Source: a bacterium
GTDB lineage: Bacteria > Vulcanimicrobiota > Vulcanimicrobiia > Vulcanimicrobiales > Vulcanimicrobiaceae
DNA length: 6,999 nucleotides
Direction of reading: 5' to 3'
NCBI GenBank assembly: GCA_021807065.1
Contig: JAKAPO010000124.1
Location: forward strand, 1-6,999
The position numbers and the translations under genes are program-made. Numbering within the stretch: the first letter of the stretch is position 1; each line of letters opens with the position of its first letter. Under the pieces are notes generated by a model. That model did not search any database, was not told the DNA's origin, and saw only the letters and a program-made list of their open reading frames with translations. Positions 1-5,198 of this stretch are shown piece by piece.

Positions 1-734
1 AGCACCGACGTGCCGGCGAGATAGAATGCTCCCATGACGTGCAGCGGATAGAGCACCAGCGAAGTTCCGATCAGGAGCAGCGTATAGTAGACGATCTCGC
101 GTTTGGTGCGTTCCTCGCCGCAAACGTTCGGCAGCATCGGAATGCGAGCTTTTGCGTAATCGGTCTCCACCGAGAGTGCGAGCGACCAAAAATGCGGCGG
201 TGTCCACAGAAAGATCAGCGCAAAGAGTCCGAGCGCTGGGCTACCGATATGGTGCGTAACGGCGGCCCATCCTACGAGCGGCGGGACCGAGCCGGCCGCA
301 CCACCGATCACGATATTCAGCGGCGTTATTCGCTTGAGCCACATCGTGTAAACGGCGACATAATACACGTTGCCGACGAGCGAGAGCCACGCCGCAAGAG
401 GGTTGACGAGCCAGTAGAAGATGGCAAACGAAACGATGCCGCAGAGAACCGCAAAGATCGTTGCGAAAAGCGGATCGATGCGGCCGGTCGGCAACGGCCG
501 CGTCTTCGTCCGCGTCATCACCGCGTCGATATCGCGATCGAAAACGCAGTTGAGAGCGCCCGCCGATGCTGCCGCGAGCGCACCTCCCGCCAGCGTCCAG
601 GCGAGCAGCGGCAGTGGCGGCATACCGCGCGCCGCCATGATCATCGAGGCCACGGTGGTAACCAGCAGAAGCAGGATGATGCGCGGTTTCGAGAGGTCGT
701 AGTAATCGCGAATGGCCGCGACGGCGCTCGACAT
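1..734 (-). CDS. ctaB: Protoheme IX farnesyltransferase (heme O synthase), 3' end cut by window edge
   Basis: Integral membrane prenyltransferase that transfers a farnesyl group from farnesyl diphosphate to the 2-vinyl group of heme b, giving heme O, the precursor of heme A for cytochrome oxidase. I translated the minus strand: 244 codons are present from an ATG at 734-732, beginning MSSAVAAIRDYYDLSKPRII. The family signature NCVFDRDIDAVMTRTKTRPL lies at residues 62-80 and carries the N-x3-D-x3-D polyprenyl-diphosphate/Mg site (N62, D66, D70). Other family motifs are YTMWLKR (129-135), GSVPPLVGW (148-156), LWTPPHFWSLA (176-186) and DYAKARIPMLP (192-202). Several hydrophobic stretches match the usual multi-helix UbiA fold. 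The family is normally about 290-310 residues, so roughly 50-60 C-terminal residues lie beyond the left edge. The ATG shares its first base with the ctaA stop (TAATG), implying translational coupling. I see no internal defect. The long open frame on the opposite strand is a GC-driven shadow. Confidence 0.97.
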   Translation of the reverse strand, partial: MSSAVAAIRDYYDLSKPRIILLLLVTTVASMIMAARGMPPLPLLAWTLAGGALAAASAGALNCVFDRDIDAVMTRTKTRPLPTGRIDPLFATIFAVLCGIVSFAIFYWLVNPLAAWLSLVGNVYYVAVYTMWLKRITPLNIVIGGAAGSVPPLVGWAAVTHHIGSPALGLFALIFLWTPPHFWSLALSVETDYAKARIPMLPNVCGEERTKREIVYYTLLLIGTSLVLYPLHVMGAFYLAGTSV

Positions 735-1675
735 TACGCCGGTTCCTCGATCTTGCGTACCGTTAGCGCACTGCGCTCGCTCGAGATGACAGAGTCAAGA
801 GCCGCGAAGAGTGTCGCGGCGACGAACGACAGAAAAACCAGTACCGCATTGGCGGCATGAAGTTCGCGAAGATCGGTCGGCAGGCGAAGTACGATGTTCA
901 GCAAGCCCAACAGCACTTGAAGGGAGACCAGGCCGAGCCCTGCGCTCGCAGCGGCACGCACGCGCTGCGAGGCCGGGCGCAGCCATACCAGCGCGAACGA
1001 CGCAACCGCAAAGAGCAGCGTCACGGCTGCGGCACCGCGATGCAGCATCTGTACGATCTGGCCCGGCGTGTACACGACGGCGTTACCTGCGCATCCGGGA
1101 ATCGAAAGACAGGCAAGCCCCGCACCACTCGAACTCACGTACGCCCCAATGCACATTGTGGCAAATGTTATCACTGCGGTTGCTGAAAGAATAGCGAACA
1201 GCGAGGGGGTACGTATGGGGTGAGCGGACCGCGGCGAGCCCCGAATTCCGCCGCCATCTTCCGCAAAGATGGCGAGCGCGAGCAACGATGCGATGAGTGC
1301 CATTGCAGTGCCCCAATGGAGCACGACCGAAAACGGCGTGTTATCCAAATCTACGGTTGCTGCACCAAGGCCGACTTGAACGACGAAGAGCGCGAGAACC
1401 AGCGCTCCCGTCGGCACGAGAAACGGCGAGCGATTGCGGCGTTTCCATACGTGAATGGCGAGCGCGAGGACCAACGGCAGGAGCGCGAAAGCGAGAAGGC
1501 GATGGGTCCATTCCCAGAGCGTCCCACCGGCTAGGCTGGGGAAAAGCGAGTGCCGGCACGTTGGCCAATCCGGGCACGTCAACCCCGCCGCGTTGATCCG
1601 CGTCCAACTCCCGAGCAAGACGACGACGAATGCGACAAGGTCCGTTAACAAGGCGAGGCGCCGCAGCGTGATCAC
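734..1675 (-). CDS. ctaA: Heme A synthase (COX15/CtaA family)
   Basis: Membrane heme-containing oxidase that converts the C8 methyl of heme O to a formyl group, making heme A for aa3/caa3 oxidases. Counted from a GTG at 1675-1673 the protein has 313 residues, normal for the family. It carries the four conserved histidines: H58 in WEWTHR next to E55, H120 in VVLHWGT, H212 in MLHRGAAA and H273 in LHAANAVL. It also has both extracytoplasmic cysteine pairs, TCPDWPTC (C34/C40) and ACLSIPGC (C189/C195). This spacing closely parallels Bacillus subtilis CtaA as I recall it (E57/H60, H123, H216, H278). About eight hydrophobic segments are visible. The reading frame extends to another GTG at 1726, which would add 17 residues. 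I prefer 1675 because an AGGA lies 5 bases upstream and the N-terminus then begins just before helix 1, as in relatives. The stop TAA overlaps the ctaB start. The start codon remains uncertain; the family assignment does not. Confidence 0.96.
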   Translation of the reverse strand: MITLRRLALLTDLVAFVVVLLGSWTRINAAGLTCPDWPTCRHSLFPSLAGGTLWEWTHRLLAFALLPLVLALAIHVWKRRNRSPFLVPTGALVLALFVVQVGLGAATVDLDNTPFSVVLHWGTAMALIASLLALAIFAEDGGGIRGSPRSAHPIRTPSLFAILSATAVITFATMCIGAYVSSSGAGLACLSIPGCAGNAVVYTPGQIVQMLHRGAAAVTLLFAVASFALVWLRPASQRVRAAASAGLGLVSLQVLLGLLNIVLRLPTDLRELHAANAVLVFLSFVAATLFAALDSVISSERSALTVRKIEEPA

Positions 1676-1680
1676 AGGAT

Positions 1681-1684
1681 TCCT
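1681..1684 (-). promoter_or_regulatory. Candidate ribosome binding site for ctaA (AGGA)
   Basis: On the minus strand the order is AGGA, five bases (ATCCT), then GTG at 1675-1673. This is the only purine-rich Shine-Dalgarno-like string near either possible ctaA start; nothing comparable precedes the GTG at 1726. It is the main sequence argument for the shorter protein. The match is only four bases, so the call is moderate. Confidence 0.45.
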
Positions 1685-1694
1685 AGGCCCTAGG
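1682..1694. repeat. 13-bp palindrome CCTAG-GCC-CTAGG at the ctaA start region
   Basis: The plus strand reads CCTAGGCCCTAGG, a perfect 5-bp inverted repeat with a 3-base centre. It contains two CTAG tetramers, which are usually rare in bacterial genomes. It lies directly upstream of the preferred ctaA start, overlaps the AGGA ribosome binding site, and reaches the candidate -10 box. It could be an operator or a small mRNA hairpin over the ribosome binding site. It is also short enough to be chance. No regulator is identifiable from the window. Confidence 0.4.
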
Positions 1695-1720
1695 GTACGG
1701 AGGAACGGCCGGAGAGGCAA
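1692..1720 (-). promoter_or_regulatory. Weak candidate sigma70-type promoter for ctaA-ctaB
   Basis: On the minus strand TTGCCT (1720-1715) and TACCCT (1697-1692) are separated by exactly 17 bases. They match the -35 and -10 consensus at 4/6 and 3/6 positions. Transcription would begin just upstream of the GTG at 1675 and would exclude the GTG at 1726, agreeing with the shorter ctaA start. The -10 match is poor for a GC-rich region, so this is a suggestion only. I found no equally placed pair for the divergent plus-strand gene. Confidence 0.22.
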
Positions 1721-1750
1721 CGACACTCGTCGTGCGAACTGTGCCGGGAC

Positions 1751-2185
1751 GTGAAACGCTGCTGGTGGGCTTTGATGGCCTTGTTCCTCCTTATAGGCTG
1801 TCGAGAAGTCCGCGTGAGAACCTATGCCGTCGGAACCACCCCTGTCTTAGGGGGAAATGAAATCGTTGTCGTGCGTAACGCCGAGGAACTCGGCGCGCTG
1901 GGAATTCGCGCACCGCTGCATTTTCGCGGGGAGTTCGGCGTAGTACTCTTGATGGGGCCGCACAATCGGACCGGATACCACCAAATCGTCGAGGCCATCG
2001 ATGCGAATGCAACCCGCGTTCGTGTCGTGGCCTTTGAGGAACCGCCCGCAAACGGTGGAGAGCCGACACCCGATTATCGGACGTATACGCTTTGGATCGT
2101 TCCGAATACGGTCTATCGGCGAGGCATTCGCGTCGAAGTCGTGACTCCGGCAGATGCGCCCATCGCTCAGACGGTGCTGCCGTGA
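1751..2185 (+). CDS. Small lipoprotein with PrcB-C-like domain
   Basis: A 144-residue protein from a GTG start. The N-terminus is a typical lipoprotein signal: positive KR at residues 2-3, a hydrophobic core, and the lipobox LLIGC with the predicted acylated cysteine at C17. The mature part is thus probably tethered to a membrane on the outer side. The rest resembles the PrcB C-terminal domain family (the domain named after Treponema PrcB, which stabilises a surface protease): an opening strand VVVRNAEELGAL (39-50), a central VVLLMGPHNRTGYHQIV (64-80) with the TGY turn, then a proline-rich EEPPANGGEPTP (97-108) and TYTLWIVP (111-118). No catalytic residues are expected. A later ATG at 1775 would leave only nine residues before the cysteine, too short for a signal, so the GTG is preferred although no Shine-Dalgarno is visible. 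It starts 75 bases from the preferred ctaA start on the other strand, and its TGA overlaps the GTG of the next gene. The domain call is by eye; no protease is nearby. Confidence 0.82.
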   Translation: MKRCWWALMALFLLIGCREVRVRTYAVGTTPVLGGNEIVVVRNAEELGALGIRAPLHFRGEFGVVLLMGPHNRTGYHQIVEAIDANATRVRVVAFEEPPANGGEPTPDYRTYTLWIVPNTVYRRGIRVEVVTPADAPIAQTVLP

Positions 2186-3258
2186 GAGCCCGAAGATCGC
2201 CGATTGAACGGGCGCTCGAGCTCGAGGTGAGCGTCGAGCGCCTTGGTGTCGTCATGGCGCCCGATGGTTCGCCGGCTGAGGCCGCAGGGGTACTGAATCC
2301 GGCATTTACGCGTACGCGCGACGGAGAGGCGTTGCTCTATCCGCGTACCGTCGAACACGGGAACGTCTCGCGAATCGAGCGAGCGCGCGTGAGCATGCAA
2401 GGGGGCAAGGTTACGGTGGAACGGCTCGGCTTTGCGCTCGAACCGGAGGCCGCGTACGAGCTGCGTCCTCAACGCGGCTATGGTTGCGAGGATCCCCGCA
2501 TCACGTTCATACCGGTGCTCGACGAGTTCTTGATGACGTATACCGCTTTCGGTCCACAGGGCCCGCGCATCGCCGTAGCACGCTCGCGAGATGGGCGCAA
2601 CTGGGCACGCTTGGGTCTCGTTCAGTTTGAATATCCGGGTGCAACGCAGGGGGACGACAAAGACGCAGCCTTTTTTCCCGAACCCGTTACGTCGCCTACG
2701 GGTATCCGTTCTCTCGCGTTCTACCACCGTCCGATGTTGCATCTCTCGACCGTCGACGCAAGAGCCGCGATCCCGTTCATTCAAAAGCTGGCCCTCCCCG
2801 ACCGCGAATCGATACGCATTGCGTACGTGCCGCTCGATGCAGCGCTTGCCGACCGGCGCGCGCTGCTCACGGTGCGCGAAAGCACGCTCGCCCTTGCACC
2901 GGAGGAACGATGGGGCTCGCTTCGCGTCGGGGGTGGAACGCCGCCGATTCGCGTTGCGGAGGGCTGGATGTCGCTCTTTCACGGCGTCGATCTCGTCGAT
3001 AACCAAAACGGCAAGCCGCACTTTCGCTACCGCGCCGGTCTCGTCATACACGATCTACAGCGTCCCGATCGCGTGCTCTATCGGTCCTCTTCGCCTATTC
3101 TCGCTCCCGAATCCGAGCTCGAGCGCCACGGAGTCGTGGATAACGTGGTCTTCCCTACGGGGATCGACCGGCGAAGCGACCTCGGAGAGCGCACGTTCGA
3201 CGTGTACTACGGCATGGCGGATTTTACGTGCGGCGCCATGCGCATGACGCTTGCGTGA
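2182..3258 (+). CDS. GH130-family glycoside phosphorylase/hydrolase-like protein
   Basis: A 358-residue protein with the five-bladed propeller motif series of glycoside hydrolase family 130, whose known members are inverting phosphorylases or hydrolases of beta-mannosides. Motifs in order: NPAFTRTRDGEALLYPR (39-55), RGYGCEDPRITFI (98-110), MTYTAFGPQGPRIAVARSRD (118-137), DDKDAAFFPE (158-167), FYHRPMLH (180-187), GGGTPPIRVAEGWMSLFHG (250-268), YRAGLVIHDLQRP (283-295) and NVVFPTGI (321-328) with VYYGMADFTCG (341-351). The acidic residue in GCEDPR (D104) sits where the general acid of characterised members lies. The retained HR (182-183) and FHG (266-268) sites are positions often tied to phosphate binding, which slightly favours a phosphorylase. 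The substrate cannot be read from sequence. There is no signal peptide, so it is probably cytoplasmic. The GTG at 2182 overlaps the upstream stop as GTGA; a longer frame from 2092 would run through the lipoprotein gene and lacks family similarity, so I reject it. No sugar transporter or other carbohydrate gene is adjacent. Confidence 0.9.
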   Translation: MRARRSPIERALELEVSVERLGVVMAPDGSPAEAAGVLNPAFTRTRDGEALLYPRTVEHGNVSRIERARVSMQGGKVTVERLGFALEPEAAYELRPQRGYGCEDPRITFIPVLDEFLMTYTAFGPQGPRIAVARSRDGRNWARLGLVQFEYPGATQGDDKDAAFFPEPVTSPTGIRSLAFYHRPMLHLSTVDARAAIPFIQKLALPDRESIRIAYVPLDAALADRRALLTVRESTLALAPEERWGSLRVGGGTPPIRVAEGWMSLFHGVDLVDNQNGKPHFRYRAGLVIHDLQRPDRVLYRSSSPILAPESELERHGVVDNVVFPTGIDRRSDLGERTFDVYYGMADFTCGAMRMTLA

Positions 3259-3767
3259 TAAAATGGTATATGTGGCGCTACTTCCTGATCGCAACGGTCC
3301 TCGTTATCGGAACGGCGATCTTGATAACGGCCTTGCATCCATTTCGACTACGCATCGCCGTCGGTCCAGGGCGCGGAACGATGGCGCCGAAACCGGCACC
3401 GCCGTTGCCGGCAGCGTCGATGCCTCCTCGCGGATTGCGAGGCAATGCGCCGTGGGCACTTTCGGCGCTGCCGGAATGCTTGATCCAGACGGAGGAATGG
3501 AAGGGTACTGCATCGGCCGTGCGCGCCCATCTGCCGGCGGGAGCGATACGAATCCTCGCTCCTGCGACGCTTCACTATGCCGATTGTACCGTTACCGTCA
3601 CGGATGCGCAGGCTTTCGTAGTGCGAAGCGATACGCAACTGCGCATCCCGCCGTACGCGACATTCTACCGCTTGAGCGGAAACGGTTTAGCGCTGCTGCG
3701 CTCTTCGGGGTGCGCGGGGGCACAGTGTCCGGCCGTGCTGCGCATCTATTCCACACCTGGACCTTAG
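3255..3767 (+). CDS. Unknown single-pass membrane protein with four cysteines
   Basis: I do not recognise the family. From the GTG at 3255 it has 170 residues. A short N-terminus (VIKWYMWRY) leads into one hydrophobic helix at about residues 9-28, followed by basic residues (RLR, 31-33), a flexible alanine/proline-rich linker at about 43-60, and a roughly 100-residue domain. This domain has cysteines at 75 (PECL), 111 (YADCTV), 153 and 158 (GCAGAQC), plus repeated beta-like strands such as CTVTVTDAQAFVV. If the domain is outside the membrane, two disulfides are possible. The helix could be an uncleaved anchor or an uncleavable-looking signal. The GTG overlaps the GH130 stop as GTGA, the same arrangement as the previous junction; an ATG at 3270 just before the helix is an alternative start. 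Neither has a clear Shine-Dalgarno. The stop lies 4 bases before the next gene, so it belongs to the same transcript. Real gene status rests on tight packing and the sensible membrane-plus-domain layout. Confidence 0.75.
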   Translation: MIKWYMWRYFLIATVLVIGTAILITALHPFRLRIAVGPGRGTMAPKPAPPLPAASMPPRGLRGNAPWALSALPECLIQTEEWKGTASAVRAHLPAGAIRILAPATLHYADCTVTVTDAQAFVVRSDTQLRIPPYATFYRLSGNGLALLRSSGCAGAQCPAVLRIYSTPGP

Positions 3768-3771
3768 TCCG

Positions 3772-4749
3772 GTGATCGATCTCGGGGTTTCAATCGAGGA
3801 CGTGCGCGCTGCGTCGGCCCGCTTGCGTGGCGTCGCGCATCGCACGCCCGTCGTGACGTCGAGTTCCCTCGACGAACGCATCAGCGCTCGTGCGTTTCTC
3901 AAATGTGAGAACGTGCAGCGGATGGGTGCCTTCAAGTTTCGGGGCGCGTACAATCGCATCGTGCTCCTTTCACCCGAGGAGCGTGCCCGCGGCGTGGTGG
4001 CGTATTCGAGCGGCAATCACGCTCAGGGCGTCGCGCTCGCCGCAAAGCTTCTCGGCGTGCACGCGACGGTCGTCATGCCGGCCGATGCCCCGGAATTGAA
4101 GAAGATCGCGACGCGTGGCTACGGAGCCGAGGTCATCGAATACGATCGTGCTCGCGCCCATCGAGAGTCAATTGCGAAATCGCTGTGCGACGAACGGGGC
4201 GCGACGCTCGTGACGCCATTTGAGGATCCTAGGGTTATCGCGGGCGCAGGCACCGCGGCCCTTGAGTTGCTCGAGGACGTAGGTCCGCTAGACGCGATCG
4301 TCACGCCCGTCGGCGGAGGCGGTTTGATGGGCGGGACGGCGATCGCCGCGCATGCGTTCGACCCAAAAACGCAGATCTACGGCGTCGAGCCGGAGACCGG
4401 CGATGATTTTCGGCAATCGATCGCGCGCGGGGAAATCGTTGCCATCGAAGTCCCACGCACGATCGCCGACGGGCTTCAAACGAGAGCGCCGAGCAAGCTC
4501 ACGCTTGCATTAGCTCTGGAACATCACGCGAAGATCGCCACCGTCTCCGACGACGATCTGCGTGCCGCGATTCGCTTCGCGTTCCAACGGCTCAAACTCG
4601 TGCTCGAGCCCAGCGGCGCGGCTGCTCTTGCGGCCGTCCTCTCGGGGAAAGTGCCGGTGCGAGGCAAGCGTGTCGGCGCGGTTCTCAGCGGTGGAAACGT
4701 CGACGCACGCGCCTACGCGGGCTACTTAATGGGTCCGCAGGCCACGTAG
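3772..4749 (+). CDS. PLP-dependent threonine/serine dehydratase or serine racemase-like enzyme
   Basis: A fold-type II PLP enzyme of the threonine dehydratase/serine racemase group, 325 residues. Such enzymes deaminate L-threonine or L-serine to 2-oxobutyrate or pyruvate plus ammonia, and some racemise serine or act on hydroxyaspartate. The PLP lysine is K55 in GAFKFRGAYN, the substrate loop is SSGNHAQG (79-86), the phosphate-binding glycine loop is GGGGLMGG (181-188), and the cofactor-ring serine is in SGGN (306-309). EPSGAAA (279-285) is also typical. GVEPETGDD (204-212) places E206, G210 and D212 with the same spacing as the divalent-metal site of serine racemase. There is no C-terminal ACT regulatory domain, so it is not the isoleucine-regulated biosynthetic IlvA type; it matches the short catabolic/racemase form. 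Substrate choice is unresolved. The GTG start lies 4 bases after the previous stop with no strong Shine-Dalgarno, suggesting coupled translation. Its last 28 bases overlap the 3' end of the convergent gene. Confidence 0.94.
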   Translation: MIDLGVSIEDVRAASARLRGVAHRTPVVTSSSLDERISARAFLKCENVQRMGAFKFRGAYNRIVLLSPEERARGVVAYSSGNHAQGVALAAKLLGVHATVVMPADAPELKKIATRGYGAEVIEYDRARAHRESIAKSLCDERGATLVTPFEDPRVIAGAGTAALELLEDVGPLDAIVTPVGGGGLMGGTAIAAHAFDPKTQIYGVEPETGDDFRQSIARGEIVAIEVPRTIADGLQTRAPSKLTLALALEHHAKIATVSDDDLRAAIRFAFQRLKLVLEPSGAAALAAVLSGKVPVRGKRVGAVLSGGNVDARAYAGYLMGPQAT

Positions 4750-5153
4750 ATCCTTAAATCAGCGGCGTTGTGAACGTTGATCGCGTACTTGCCACCGAGT
4801 AGGCTCGCAAGCTTCACGTTCTTGATGGTGGTGGTCGTCGCCCCGTTCGTTGCGTTGGTGAGCGGATACCTAGGCACGGGATTCAACTTCGCGCACGTAC
4901 CGGGATGAATGTGTGCCGGTTCGGCAACGCCAACCGGAATGCCGCTCATGATGAGCGTGACGACGACGCTATCACCTCTCTGAACGAGCGTCGCAGTGCC
5001 ATGCTGCCCGCTTCCATGCTCCGCCGTCAGCGTCACGTTCGCGACTGAAGCTGCAGGCATGTTGGTCATCGCGCCGGTGCCGCTAAGCGCTGCCGCGCCC
5101 GTGAGGACAATCGCAGCCGCCAAACCTGCCGCAAGTACCGAGAGTCGTTTCAT
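4722..5153 (-). CDS. Small secreted CHRD-like protein
   Basis: A 143-residue exported protein. The signal peptide is MKRLSVLAAG followed by a long alanine/leucine core, with likely cleavage around residues 22-30 (AALSGTGA). The mature domain resembles the CHRD/superoxide dismutase-like group of small secreted beta proteins: HGTATLVQRGDSVVVTLIMS (51-70), AEPAHIHPGTC (77-87), YPLTN (96-100), KYAINVHNA (122-130) and YVACG (136-140). H81, H83 and H128 could form a metal site and C87/C139 a disulfide, but this is inference. No enzyme activity is established for such proteins. The start at 5153 is chosen because GAGGAG lies 7 bases upstream and the signal peptide begins there; an in-frame ATG at 5192 would add 13 residues that spoil the signal. 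It follows the beta-propeller gene on the same strand by 45 bases, so co-transcription is likely. Its stop lies inside the convergent PLP enzyme gene. Confidence 0.88.
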   Translation of the reverse strand: MKRLSVLAAGLAAAIVLTGAAALSGTGAMTNMPAASVANVTLTAEHGSGQHGTATLVQRGDSVVVTLIMSGIPVGVAEPAHIHPGTCAKLNPVPRYPLTNATNGATTTTIKNVKLASLLGGKYAINVHNAADLRIYVACGPIK

Positions 5154-5160
5154 TGGAATT

Positions 5161-5166
5161 CTCCTC
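5161..5166 (-). promoter_or_regulatory. Strong ribosome binding site GAGGAG for the CHRD-like gene
   Basis: The minus strand reads GAGGAG, seven bases (AATTCCA), then ATG at 5153-5151. This is the clearest Shine-Dalgarno in the window and fixes the start. It contrasts with the plus-strand genes, which lack such sites and appear to depend on coupled translation. It lies in an AT-rich 45-base gap (5154-5198) in which I see no convincing hairpin or terminator. Confidence 0.75.
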
Positions 5167-5198
5167 ATTATTGAAAAAGACAACATTTCCAATACCCG

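Noticed and set aside
39..860. 273-residue plus-strand open frame opposite ctaB
   Set aside because: It is antisense to a clear ctaB, and its arginine-rich, low-complexity composition is typical of a GC-driven shadow frame. It has no recognisable domain.
1676..1726. 17-residue N-terminal extension of CtaA from a GTG at 1726
   Set aside because: No Shine-Dalgarno precedes it, and the shorter form aligns better with the known positions of conserved residues. It is not fully excluded.
2092..2181. 30-residue N-terminal extension of the GH130-like protein
   Set aside because: It reads the lipoprotein gene in another frame, gives an Arg/Ser-rich peptide, and is unnecessary given the GTGA start at 2182.
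2167..3051. 294-residue minus-strand open frame opposite the GH130-like gene
   Set aside because: It is antisense to a gene with strong family motifs, is rich in Arg/His/Cys, and has no domain or ribosome binding site.
3759..3770. GGAC-CTTA-GTCC inverted repeat at the end of the four-Cys gene, as a possible terminator
   Set aside because: The stem is only 4 bp with no T-run, and it lies 1 base before the next start codon.
5167..5190. Possible promoter in the AT-rich gap (TTGGAA ... AATAAT on the minus strand)
   Set aside because: The spacing is only 14 bases, and transcription would start within or after the ribosome binding site, so it could not serve the CHRD-like gene well.
5154..5192. 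13-residue extension of the CHRD-like protein from an ATG at 5192
   Set aside because: It would place the strong GAGGAG site inside the coding region and add polar residues ahead of a clean signal peptide.
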